Positions 14,435 through 21,950 of a stretch of DNA of 32,514 nt are shown here, piece by piece. The notes under the pieces are model-generated. The model saw only the letters and a list, made by a program, of their open reading frames with translations. It had not been told where the DNA came from and did no database searches. A program made the position numbers and the translations under genes. The first letter of the stretch is position 1. Every line of letters starts with the position of its first letter. This stretch comes from Suilimivivens sp964402925 (lineage in GTDB: Bacteria; Bacillota; Clostridia; Lachnospirales; Lachnospiraceae): NCBI GenBank assembly GCA_964402925.1, contig CAYOED010000038.1, positions 1-32,514 on the forward strand. Reading direction: 5' to 3'.

Positions 14435-15730
14435 CTACTTATAATAGTCAAAGGATAAGCCATACATTCTGACCGTATCCCCTTCCTGTATGCCAAGTTC
14501 TTCCAACTCATCCAGAATACCGTTTAGTTTCAGGAAATTCTGGAAAAAAGTAAATCCTTTTTCGGATTCCAAATTGGTGTATCCCAGCATTTTTTCAATC
14601 CTTGGTCCCTCTATTACATATTCATCTGCTTTTTCGTCATAGACCACCGTGTAAGGTTCATCTGAAACAGAAAGCATATATTCGGGGAAAAACTCCTGTT
14701 TAAAAATAATCGGTTTATCATCAATCTGATCCAGCATATTTCTTACCTGATATAGCAGCTCGCGGATTCCCTTTCCGCTGATAGCAGAAATTGGATATAC
14801 CTTGATTCCTTTCGGCTCAAATTCCTCCTTCAGTCTCTTTACGGGATCCTCATTTTCTTCCCCGGCATAGATCATATCTGTTTTATTTGCGGCAATGACC
14901 TGGGGACGCAGCGCAATATCCGGATTATAAGTTTCCAGTTCCTTATTGATGGCATATATATCATCAATCGGATCTCGTCCCTCCGTTCCTGCAGCATCCA
15001 CAATATGAATGATGACTTTGGTCCTCTCTATATGGCGGAGGAATTCAAATCCCAGCCCGACTCCGTCAGATGCCCCTTCAATCAGACCGGGAATATCCGC
15101 AATGACAAAGCCCTTTGCATCCTGCAGATCCACTACTCCCAGATGGGGATTCAAGGTAGTAAAATGATAATTTGCAATTTTAGGTCTGGCATTGGACACC
15201 TGCGTCAGAAAGGTGGATTTTCCTACATTAGGAAAGCCTACCAGCCCCACATCCGCAATGACCTTAAGTTCCATAAGAAGCTCAAGTTCCCTTGATGGCT
15301 GCCCGGGCTGGGCATACTTTGGCGCCTGCATGGTACTGGTTGCATAGTGCTGATTTCCATTGCCGCCGCGCCCTCCGGCAAGAAGGACAAAACGTCTGTT
15401 TTCGCCGGACATGTCTGTGATTACCTTTTCGCTTTCCGCTTCTTTGATCACGGTTCCTTCGGGCACCTTCAAAATAAGGTCTGCTCCGTTTTTTCCACGG
15501 CAGTTGCGTTTATTTCCGTTTTCACCGTCCTGCGCATGATATTTGCGCACATGACGGTAATCGGTAAGGGTATTTAAGCCGTCATCCACCTCCAGAATAA
15601 CGCTTCCGCCGTTTCCGCCGTCTCCGCCGTCCGGTCCGCCGTTGGGCACATACTTTTCACGGCGGAAGGAGACATGACCATCTCCGCCTTTTCCGCTTTT
15701 TACATAGATTCTTGCTCTGTCTGCAAACAT
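14435..15730 (-). CDS. obgE: GTPase ObgE/CgtA
   Basis: Obg is an essential GTPase for 50S assembly and stress signalling. The 431-residue protein has the glycine-rich Obg fold (1-158), the G domain (about 159-330) with G1 GFPNVGKS (165-172), G3 DIPG, G4 NKTD and G5 ISA, and a C-terminal OCT domain (about 355-431). It is separated from rpmA by 67 bp holding a terminator hairpin, so its expression is probably lower than that of the ribosomal proteins. Confidence 0.97.
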   Translation of the reverse strand: MFADRARIYVKSGKGGDGHVSFRREKYVPNGGPDGGDGGNGGSVILEVDDGLNTLTDYRHVRKYHAQDGENGNKRNCRGKNGADLILKVPEGTVIKEAESEKVITDMSGENRRFVLLAGGRGGNGNQHYATSTMQAPKYAQPGQPSRELELLMELKVIADVGLVGFPNVGKSTFLTQVSNARPKIANYHFTTLNPHLGVVDLQDAKGFVIADIPGLIEGASDGVGLGFEFLRHIERTKVIIHIVDAAGTEGRDPIDDIYAINKELETYNPDIALRPQVIAANKTDMIYAGEENEDPVKRLKEEFEPKGIKVYPISAISGKGIRELLYQVRNMLDQIDDKPIIFKQEFFPEYMLSVSDEPYTVVYDEKADEYVIEGPRIEKMLGYTNLESEKGFTFFQNFLKLNGILDELEELGIQEGDTVRMYGLSFDYYK

Positions 15731-15745
15731 CTCATTTCCCTTTCA

Positions 15746-15785
15746 GTTTAAAAAAGGCTTCAAACATATTTTTTGTTTGAAGCCT
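15746..15785 (-). terminator. Internal terminator between rpmA and obgE
   Basis: AGGCTTCAAACA at 15755-15766 pairs perfectly with TGTTTGAAGCCT at 15774-15785 around a 7-nt loop. On the minus strand TTTTTTAAAC follows directly. It lies just after the rpmA stop, and I see no clear new promoter before obgE, so it is likely partial. Confidence 0.85.
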
Positions 15786-15797
15786 GGCAAATTCGTA

Positions 15798-16082
15798 CTA
15801 TTTTTCTACAGGATACACGGAAGCCTGTTTTTTATCTCTTCCTTTTCTTTCGAATCTAAGTACACCATCAACTAATGCGAACAATGTATCATCACCGCCG
15901 CGTCCTACATTGATACCGGGATGAATCTTTGTTCCGCGCTGTCTGTATAAAATGTTTCCTGCTTTAACGAACTGGCCGTCAGCTCTCTTCGCGCCTAATC
16001 TCTTGGATTCGGAATCTCTGCCGTTCTTGGTAGAACCAACACCCTTTTTATGAGCGAAAAATTGAAGGTTCAGCTTTAACAT
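15798..16082 (-). CDS. rpmA: 50S ribosomal protein L27 (bL27) with cleavable N-terminus
   Basis: bL27 reaches into the peptidyl-transferase centre of the ribosome. The 94-residue precursor begins MLKLNLQFFAHKKGVGST. In Firmicutes the first nine residues, up to LQFF, are removed by the Prp protease to expose AHKKG, the functional N-terminus. The rest (AKRADGQFVKAGNILYRQRGTKIHPG) is standard. The gene starts 3 bp after prp, its own processing enzyme. Confidence 0.97.
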   Translation of the reverse strand: MLKLNLQFFAHKKGVGSTKNGRDSESKRLGAKRADGQFVKAGNILYRQRGTKIHPGINVGRGGDDTLFALVDGVLRFERKGRDKKQASVYPVEK

Positions 16083-16085
16083 GAT

Positions 16086-16415
16086 TTACACCTCCTTAAA
16101 TTTGAGTTTCAGATACTGTTTGCCGTACTGTGATACGACATTTTTTAATCCAAGTACCATAGAATCAAGAAGAAGCACCGCATCTGCATCAAGGTCTTCT
16201 GCAAACCGGCAGTCAATCAGCCCCTTGTCCTCATTGCTTTCCACTTCCATCTGCGCATCCGTCAGTTCATCCAGCGAATTGATGGTGTTGATTACCAACA
16301 TGGAAATCGCAGCACAGACAATGTCGCTTCCTGCATCTGCATAGCCTGCATGTCCTGTGCAGGTGACTCTCTTATATTCCCCGTTTTTGGATTTTATAAT
16401 CGTAATGTCAGTCAT
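16086..16415 (-). CDS. prp: Ribosomal-processing cysteine protease Prp
   Basis: Prp removes the N-terminal extension of bL27. The 109-residue protein has the catalytic pair at H22 (TGHAGYA) and C34 (SDIVCAA), matching the positions known for S. aureus Prp. It lies between rplU and rpmA, 5 bp after rplU and 3 bp before rpmA, the conserved order for organisms with the extended L27. Confidence 0.95.
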   Translation of the reverse strand: MTDITIIKSKNGEYKRVTCTGHAGYADAGSDIVCAAISMLVINTINSLDELTDAQMEVESNEDKGLIDCRFAEDLDADAVLLLDSMVLGLKNVVSQYGKQYLKLKFKEV

Positions 16416-16420
16416 ACTTT

Positions 16421-16726
16421 TTAAGCGTTGATTTTTTCAATCTTAACCTGTGTGTATGCTTGTCTGTGACCGTTTTTCTTATGATAACCGGTTTTTCTCT
16501 TGTACTTGTAAACGATAACCTTGCGGTATCTGCCCTGTTCCATAACAGTTGCAGTTACGCTTGCGTTTGCTACATCTCCGGCAACCTTAAGTTCTTTATC
16601 GCTTACTGCGATAACCTGGTCAAATGTCACAGTAGCTCCGGGCTCAACATCAAGTTTTTCAACTTTGATTACATCACCTTCGGAAACTTTGTACTGTTTT
16701 CCACCTGTTGCAATGATTGCGTACAT
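16421..16726 (-). CDS. rplU: 50S ribosomal protein L21 (bL21)
   Basis: bL21 binds 23S rRNA in the large subunit. The 101-residue protein is a normal length: MYAIIATGGKQYKVSEGDVIKVEKL at the start and GYHKKNGHRQAYTQVKIEKI at the end. The ATG at 16726 is preferred over the in-frame GTG at 16735, because AGGAGG (16735-16740) is 8 nt before it and overlaps the GTG. It is the first gene of the operon and has a structured leader and a strong promoter. Confidence 0.96.
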   Translation of the reverse strand: MYAIIATGGKQYKVSEGDVIKVEKLDVEPGATVTFDQVIAVSDKELKVAGDVANASVTATVMEQGRYRKVIVYKYKRKTGYHKKNGHRQAYTQVKIEKINA

Positions 16727-16740
16727 ATGGCACACCTCCT

Positions 16741-16825
16741 ATACTAATCAGTCATACTGATTTTACTCGCTAACTGCGGCGGCGCTTTAGGCGCACTTTT
16801 GCCTCGTTATGCGGCATACTCATAA
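16741..16825 (-). promoter_or_regulatory. Structured 5' leader of rplU, probable L21-type leader
   Basis: The transcript between promoter and ribosome site contains a 7-bp hairpin AATCAGT/ACTGATT (16746-16762) just before the Shine-Dalgarno, a GCGC hairpin (16782-16785 with 16791-16794), and two near-identical direct copies, GCCGCATAACGAG (16803-16815) and GCCGCAGTTAGCGAG (16766-16780), read on the minus strand. bL21 operons of Firmicutes often have an autoregulatory leader; assignment to that class rests on position and structure, not on an alignment. Confidence 0.5.
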
Positions 16826-16854
16826 AATATAACATTCCTGTTGATTTCTGTCAA
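16826..16854 (-). promoter_or_regulatory. Promoter of the rplU-prp-rpmA operon
   Basis: On the minus strand TTGACA (16849-16854) and TATATT (16826-16831) are exactly 17 bp apart, about 100 bp before the rplU start. Confidence 0.8.
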
Positions 16855-16906
16855 GGAATTTTTTCGAGCAGGATCTGTTTCAGCCTGAAGCTTTTTATGT
16901 ACTTAA

Positions 16907-17521
16907 TTATACTAAACTGCCTACCGTTAGTACAATATTCAAAATCCATAAGATTACTGCCACAATTGCGCCGATGATACATAAGATCTTTCCGGCTTTT
17001 GCCATGCCTGCCTTGCTGGAACCTGAACCCATTCTTGCTCTTGAAATGCCAAGCATCGCAAAGACAATACTGATAATAGGACTCCATACAAACAATATGC
17101 TCAAAATACCAAACACAAGTCCTGCTGTAGCAGCGCCGGTATTATCTACTGTATTAACGGGAATTGTTGTCTGAACTGCTCTCTCAGGGCTTTGCCCTTC
17201 TGGGATATCCTGCTGCAGTACAGTAAATAACTGTTCCAGACTATTCTTGTAGGGCTTTTTCTGTGCAATCCCCACAAAACCATCCAGATCCAATTCCTTT
17301 CCGAAAGTTCCTTTCAGCCACGTCTCCAAATGTAAGGTTCCATTTACATAAGACCAGTTTAAATACTTATATCCCTCCAGCATGGCATCTCCCGCCCTGT
17401 AAGCAGGTTCGCCTTTCCAGTCAGACATTGAAAACTGATTTTTCTGAAGATAGTCATTCATCACAAATGTCACAAATTCTTCCGGTTTGTTTAATACCAA
17501 ATCTTTAATAAATCTTGCCAT
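16907..17521 (-). CDS. DUF4190-like membrane protein with N-terminal soluble region
   Basis: This 204-residue protein has a soluble N-terminal half (1-125) rich in aromatic residues and Lys, and a C-terminal pair of helices (about 131-158 and 178-201). The helices frame a short loop ISRARMGSGSSKAGMAKAGKIL. The pattern AGLVFGILSI...FAMLGISRAR is that of DUF4190-type domains, whose function is unknown. The start at 17521 follows GAGGGAG by 6 nt. I recognise no catalytic motif in the N-terminal half. It has its own promoter and lies between the RNase E/G gene and rplU, interrupting an otherwise common gene order. Confidence 0.65.
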   Translation of the reverse strand: MARFIKDLVLNKPEEFVTFVMNDYLQKNQFSMSDWKGEPAYRAGDAMLEGYKYLNWSYVNGTLHLETWLKGTFGKELDLDGFVGIAQKKPYKNSLEQLFTVLQQDIPEGQSPERAVQTTIPVNTVDNTGAATAGLVFGILSILFVWSPIISIVFAMLGISRARMGSGSSKAGMAKAGKILCIIGAIVAVILWILNIVLTVGSLV

Positions 17522-17547
17522 TTTTCGCTCCCTCATCTTTACATTTT

Positions 17548-17575
17548 ATAATAAATTATCATATTTATCTGTAAA
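17548..17575 (-). promoter_or_regulatory. Probable promoter of the DUF4190-like gene
   Basis: On the minus strand TTTACA (17570-17575) and TATTAT (17548-17553) are 16 bp apart, about 25 bp before the start codon. Confidence 0.55.
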
Positions 17576-17645
17576 AAACAATATGCATCCTGCAATCCGC
17601 TTTCAGCAATCCTTCCTGCCGTCCCTTATCAAAATGACCTCCCCC

Positions 17646-18830
17646 TCACTCAAGAAAGAAATCCCCCAACGGTCTGCTCACTTTCTTTCTGGTAATCTCC
17701 ACGATCCCCAGCGCCGTCATATCTACAAGCCGTGTTTTAACCTTATCCTCCTGTAAATAAGCATCCAGTCTTTCAAGAAGCTTCTGATTATCTTCCTTTG
17801 TCTCCATACTGATAAAATCAACCATGATCATCCCCGAGTAATTTCTGATGCGCAGCTGCCTTGCTACCTCTTTTGCCGCCTCCAGATTCACCTTAAGATA
17901 ATAATCCCGGCTCTTTTTTCCTTTACTTTCTGTTTTGCCGGAATTTACATCGATCACCACCATCGCCTCCGTGGGCTCTATAACCAGATATCCTCCGCAG
18001 GGCAGCCATACCCTCTTTCCAAGAGCTTCCTGTAAATGAGTATTGATACTGTACAACTTGGAAAGCGCAAGCAGATTATCCTGATAAAATCTGATTTTTT
18101 TATCCGTAAATACATTTTCAAGCCGCTGAAACACATCTGCATCATCGGTCACGATTTCATCATATAAAACCAGTGAAACATTTTTAATCTGGCTGATCAG
18201 CTCGGACTCTTTATGATAAAAACAGGTATAGCAAGTCCTATGCCTATAAGTATCTGCCAGCGTATCGAATATCTCAATAAAAGAACGCATTTCTGCCAGA
18301 AGCGGTTCGTAATCCGTCAGATTTTCCACATTGGTACGGATTGTAAACTGATATTTTTTTCTCCCATCTAGCGCGGCATTTTGCAGATAGTTCCGAATCT
18401 GACTCGTCTTTTCCTCGCTCAGTTTTTTGGAGTAAGAAAGCCCGTTCCCCCAATAGCTGCACACACAGTATTGTCCGGTTAATACAAGGTCAGCCGATGC
18501 CCTTGCCTGTTTTTTCTTTAATGCTTCCCCCTCGATCTGTATGACGACTTCATCCCCCGGTTTTATTTGTTCGCCATCTTCCAAGTCGCGGTTCCCAATC
18601 AGAAAATTTTTCATTTGCGCCAAAGGCAGATATGCCTTCTGCTTTTTGTCAATGGAAAGAAATGCGCCATTGATTCCCGGAACAATCTGATCGACTCTGG
18701 CAAGATAGATATTCCCCAGTATGGTCTCCTCCTGCAGGAGGGACACCGCTCTCATAAAATAAGGTTTTTTCTCTTCAAACAAGCTTAAAAGCAAGCAGCT
18801 TTTTTCTTTTGTAATCACCAATTTGCCCAT
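17646..18830 (-). CDS. Ribonuclease E/G family protein, short form
   Basis: RNase E/G enzymes cut single-stranded RNA during rRNA and mRNA processing. The 394-residue protein has an S1 RNA-binding domain (about 36-115), a 5'-sensor/RNase H-like part and the catalytic magnesium residues D294 in VVIDVNSGK and D338 in MVDFI. The family segment TALGIVEITRKKVSRPLGDFF is the last thing present. It ends before the CPxCxGxG zinc-link that joins subunits in E. coli RNase E and G. The ribosome site is weak. It lies in the conserved clostridial order radical SAM, DUF2344, RNase G, rplU. Confidence 0.9.
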   Translation of the reverse strand: MGKLVITKEKSCLLLSLFEEKKPYFMRAVSLLQEETILGNIYLARVDQIVPGINGAFLSIDKKQKAYLPLAQMKNFLIGNRDLEDGEQIKPGDEVVIQIEGEALKKKQARASADLVLTGQYCVCSYWGNGLSYSKKLSEEKTSQIRNYLQNAALDGRKKYQFTIRTNVENLTDYEPLLAEMRSFIEIFDTLADTYRHRTCYTCFYHKESELISQIKNVSLVLYDEIVTDDADVFQRLENVFTDKKIRFYQDNLLALSKLYSINTHLQEALGKRVWLPCGGYLVIEPTEAMVVIDVNSGKTESKGKKSRDYYLKVNLEAAKEVARQLRIRNYSGMIMVDFISMETKEDNQKLLERLDAYLQEDKVKTRLVDMTALGIVEITRKKVSRPLGDFFLE

Positions 18831-18873
18831 TGTTCCATATGACGGGATCCTTAATCTGTCCTGCTTTTTCCAA

Positions 18874-19551
18874 TCAGGAAATTAGCGGAGTCAGCTGTCC
18901 GTCTTCCTCTCTTTTATAGGTTTCTACCCGATGGACTCTGAAAGGGAACTCCGGCAGAATCGTTTTTATACTCTCAAAAAAAGTTTCCAGTACGAACCCG
19001 GGCTTTATATTGCTTCCGCTTCCGGCATCCAACAGCATATAAACTTCTTCGTCTTTGATTTCAAGCTGATAGATACCCTCCTTCAAATCTATTTCCTTTT
19101 CGCTTTTTTTGGTTTTCTTGATCACCGGAATCTTTTCCTGATGATAAAAGGAAGAAAGCCGGTCTTTCCAGTCATCCGGCAGAGCCAATTTATCACTGAA
19201 GGACACCAGATAATCGGCTGCTGCAACACTTGCCATGGCATTTCCTTCCCTATCATCCAGAACCTTTGCATCCAGCACACGAAAGCCCTCCACCATCACC
19301 TCATTCAGACGAACTGTCAAATCTTCGATGCTGGTCAGGGAATTTAATTCCACATCAAAATATTCACCGCAGCTGGTATGTCCTACCGACAAAGGAGCTG
19401 CAAAAGACATCAGCTGATGGGGGGAAAAGCCTGCCGAGTAAGCAATATCGATATCCGCTCTCCGGATTGCTTTCTGAAAATACCGCATCACATCCAGATG
19501 TCCAAGAAACTTTACCGGACCTTCCTTGGAGAATTTAATCCTTACCTTCAT
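18874..19551 (-). CDS. DUF2344 / TIGR03936-type radical-SAM-associated protein
   Basis: This 225-residue protein begins MKVRIKFSKEGPVKFLGHLDVMRYFQKAIRRADIDIAYSAGFSPHQ, the defining start of the DUF2344 family. The family always accompanies, or is fused to, a TIGR03960-type radical SAM protein, but its reaction is unknown. The ATG at 19551 overlaps the TGA of the radical SAM gene (ATGA), giving strict translational coupling, and GGGAGG lies about 10 nt upstream. A two-component RNA- or ribosome-related role is inferred only from its neighbours, RNase G and rplU. Confidence 0.9.
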   Translation of the reverse strand: MKVRIKFSKEGPVKFLGHLDVMRYFQKAIRRADIDIAYSAGFSPHQLMSFAAPLSVGHTSCGEYFDVELNSLTSIEDLTVRLNEVMVEGFRVLDAKVLDDREGNAMASVAAADYLVSFSDKLALPDDWKDRLSSFYHQEKIPVIKKTKKSEKEIDLKEGIYQLEIKDEEVYMLLDAGSGSNIKPGFVLETFFESIKTILPEFPFRVHRVETYKREEDGQLTPLIS

Positions 19552-21428
19552 GGCATTTCCACCTCCCTTTTCTCTAAGCACACCCCCGTCTTAAAGCGGG
19601 CAGCGCCGCAGCCGCTGCACTTCATCCTGCAATTGGGCGTAATCGCCTCCTCCTGGGCTCTATGCCATTCTTGAAGCAAAAATTCTTTTTTGACGCCGCA
19701 GTCAATGAAATCCCAGGGGAATACCTCATCGTCCGCTCTTTTTCTGGTAGTATAAAAATCCGGATCGACTCCGCATTCCTCGAATGACGAAAGCCACACA
19801 TCATTTTTATAATATTCACTCCATGCATCATAAAGACAGCCGTTCTGATAGGCATGAAAGATTACCTGATTCAATCGCCTGTCGCCTCTTGCAAAAATGC
19901 CTTCCAATACGCTTACATCCGCCTCATGCCAGTTATACTTGATACTCTTCTGGTTTAACTGACCTGCAATAGAAGTTCTTGTGAAATAGGCCTTGTCCAA
20001 AAAATCTTCCTTCGTGCACTGGCTTGCCCATTGAAAAGGAGTAAAGGGCTTCGGGATAAAGAAAGACGTGCTGGCAACAATCTGTACCCTTCCATTCCTC
20101 TTTTCTTTAGGGACTGTGTCATAAAATTCTGCGGCAATTTTATTGCAGAGCTCTGCAATTGCCCGGATATCCTCTTCTGTTTCCATGGGAAGTCCCAACA
20201 TAAAGTACAATTTCACTCTGGTCCACCCTCCTTCAAAGGCAAGGTGGGCGCCGTTTAAGATGACTTCTTCGGTCAACCCCTTATTGATCACATTGCGCAT
20301 TCTCTGACTTCCTGCTTCCGGGGCAAAGGTCAGACTGCTCTTTTTCACATCCTGAACCTTATTCATCACGTCCAGCGAAAAAGCATCAATTCTAAGGGAA
20401 GGCAATGAAATATTGATTTTTCTTTTTTCGCAGTTTTCAATCAGAAAATCCAGAAGTTCCGGCAGCTTAGAATAATCACTGGAGCTCAAGGAACTTAAGG
20501 AGATTTCTTCATGTCCTGTATTTTTCAGCATTTCTATTGCATAGTACTTTAACATTTCCACATCCCGTTCACGCACAGGACGGTACAACTGCCCTGCCTG
20601 ACAGAAACGGCAGCCTCTGATGCATCCTCTTTGGATTTCCAGAACTACCCTGTCCTGGGTCACTTTAATAAAAGGAACCACCGGCTTGTCAGGGTAATAG
20701 GTATCTGTCACATCCCGGACCAGTTCCTTTTCAATGGTTTCCGGTATTCCGTCCGCTAACGGAATCCGCTTACCTATGGTTCCGTCTTCACGATAAGTAA
20801 CGTCATATAAAGACGGAACATACATCCCCGGAATCAGTGCCGCCTTTTTGAGAAATTCTTTTCTTTCAATCCCTTTTTCTTTACACTCTTTATATAGGTC
20901 GAGAAGGCACCTGTACTGTGTTTCCCCTTCCCCAATATAAAACAGATCGAAAAAATCACAGATCGGCTCCGGATTATAGGTACATGGACCTCCTCCGATT
21001 ACAATCGGATCATCTTCCCCCCTTTGGGAAGAAAGAAGCGGTATTCCGGAAAGATCCAGAATCTGAAGAATATTGGTATAGCACATCTCATACTGAATCG
21101 TTATGCCTAAGAAATCAAATTCCCTGACAGCATCCTGGGATTCCAGCGCAAACAAAGGAATCTGCTCCCTTCGCATCACTGCATCCAAATCCACCCAGGG
21201 GGAATACACTCTCTCACACCAGACATCTTCAAACCGGTTCAGCATATCATAAATAATCTGCATTCCCAGATGGGACATCCCGATTTCATATACATCCGGA
21301 AAGCACATAGCAAACCGGATCTGTATCTGATCCTTATTTTTCATGACTGCATTGACTTCATTGCCGATATAGCGGGCAGGCTTTTCCACCTGCATAAGTA
21401 TCTCATCACTTAATGCCAGTTTTCTCAT
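19548..21428 (-). CDS. TIGR03960-type radical SAM protein with B12-binding-like N-terminus
   Basis: This 626-residue protein has an N-terminal cobalamin-binding-like region (about 35-175), containing FPDVYEIGMSHLGMQIIYDMLN and VIGGGPCTYNPEPI. The radical SAM core follows (about 255-480), with the 4Fe-4S ligands C269, C273 and C276 in RGCIRGCRFCQAG. The C-terminus has a second cysteine cluster NCRMKCSGCGAARF plus a further Cys. The substrate is unknown. The start at 21428 is an ATG with AAGGA 9 nt upstream; an in-frame TTG lies two codons earlier. It overlaps the DUF2344 gene by 4 bp, and the two clearly act together. Confidence 0.9.
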   Translation of the reverse strand: MRKLALSDEILMQVEKPARYIGNEVNAVMKNKDQIQIRFAMCFPDVYEIGMSHLGMQIIYDMLNRFEDVWCERVYSPWVDLDAVMRREQIPLFALESQDAVREFDFLGITIQYEMCYTNILQILDLSGIPLLSSQRGEDDPIVIGGGPCTYNPEPICDFFDLFYIGEGETQYRCLLDLYKECKEKGIERKEFLKKAALIPGMYVPSLYDVTYREDGTIGKRIPLADGIPETIEKELVRDVTDTYYPDKPVVPFIKVTQDRVVLEIQRGCIRGCRFCQAGQLYRPVRERDVEMLKYYAIEMLKNTGHEEISLSSLSSSDYSKLPELLDFLIENCEKRKINISLPSLRIDAFSLDVMNKVQDVKKSSLTFAPEAGSQRMRNVINKGLTEEVILNGAHLAFEGGWTRVKLYFMLGLPMETEEDIRAIAELCNKIAAEFYDTVPKEKRNGRVQIVASTSFFIPKPFTPFQWASQCTKEDFLDKAYFTRTSIAGQLNQKSIKYNWHEADVSVLEGIFARGDRRLNQVIFHAYQNGCLYDAWSEYYKNDVWLSSFEECGVDPDFYTTRKRADDEVFPWDFIDCGVKKEFLLQEWHRAQEEAITPNCRMKCSGCGAARFKTGVCLEKREVEMP

Positions 21429-21477
21429 TCTCAAAAGTCCTTTTATTCTTAGATAATTCGTTTGTATCGCTTAGGTT

Positions 21478-21507
21478 ATTATACGTGCTCTCTATTCCTG
21501 TTTGCAA
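21478..21507 (-). promoter_or_regulatory. Probable promoter of the radical SAM/DUF2344/RNase G unit
   Basis: On the minus strand TTGCAA (21502-21507) and TATAAT (21478-21483) are 18 bp apart, about 50 bp before the start codon. Confidence 0.6.
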
Positions 21508-21510
21508 GCA

Positions 21511-21864
21511 CTATTTTATTCCCTCTAGCAGCTCTGCAATATCCATATTCTGAGTGATCCGTCCAAAGATCGTATCCGTGTTTTCACCTTCATAACTCAA
21601 ATGACTGACATCACATAAAATAAATACAACCAGAAGAACCATCGCAATCAGAAACCTAATTCGGAAACTTCCATAAACTTTTCCGCTGCTTGGCACCTCT
21701 GGCTTATCCTCCGCTTCCAGACTATATATCTCTCCCCGTCTTACCAGAGGTTCGTCCGAATACAAAAATCCCTCTCTTGAACGGAATAATTGTCTATTAT
21801 ATTGATTCTGCATACGTATTGCCTTCACAAGTTCCAGCTTTTTGTCGGTGTTTATCTTACTCAT
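21511..21864 (-). CDS. Small single-pass membrane protein, unknown function
   Basis: This 117-residue protein has a charged, probably cytoplasmic N-terminal part (1-68) with many Arg and Lys, one membrane helix at about 69-87, and an acidic outer tail ending in a short amphipathic stretch. I recognise no domain. The ribosome site is weak. It lies between the his-operon terminator and the radical SAM promoter, in the same direction as both. The charge layout is that of a type II membrane protein, which supports a real gene. Confidence 0.55.
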   Translation of the reverse strand: MSKINTDKKLELVKAIRMQNQYNRQLFRSREGFLYSDEPLVRRGEIYSLEAEDKPEVPSSGKVYGSFRIRFLIAMVLLVVFILCDVSHLSYEGENTDTIFGRITQNMDIAELLEGIK

Positions 21865-21888
21865 AAAATCATCGTCCAGGCTATTGAT

Positions 21889-21930
21889 TTATAAAAAATA
21901 TGCACCGCATAGTTAAAATATGCGGTGCAT
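21889..21930 (-). terminator. his operon terminator
   Basis: ATGCACCGCATA at 21900-21911 pairs perfectly with TATGCGGTGCAT at 21919-21930 around a 7-nt loop. On the minus strand ATTTTTTATAA follows. It lies 20 bp after the hisIE stop. Confidence 0.9.
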
Positions 21931-21950
21931 TGCTTAAACATAAATTACTG

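Noticed and set aside
15005..15295. 96-codon open frame on the plus strand
   Set aside because: It lies wholly inside obgE on the opposite strand, has no ribosome site and no recognisable product; a shadow of the conserved gene.
18931..19347. 138-codon open frame on the plus strand
   Set aside because: It is antisense to the DUF2344 gene and lacks a start signal or protein-like features.
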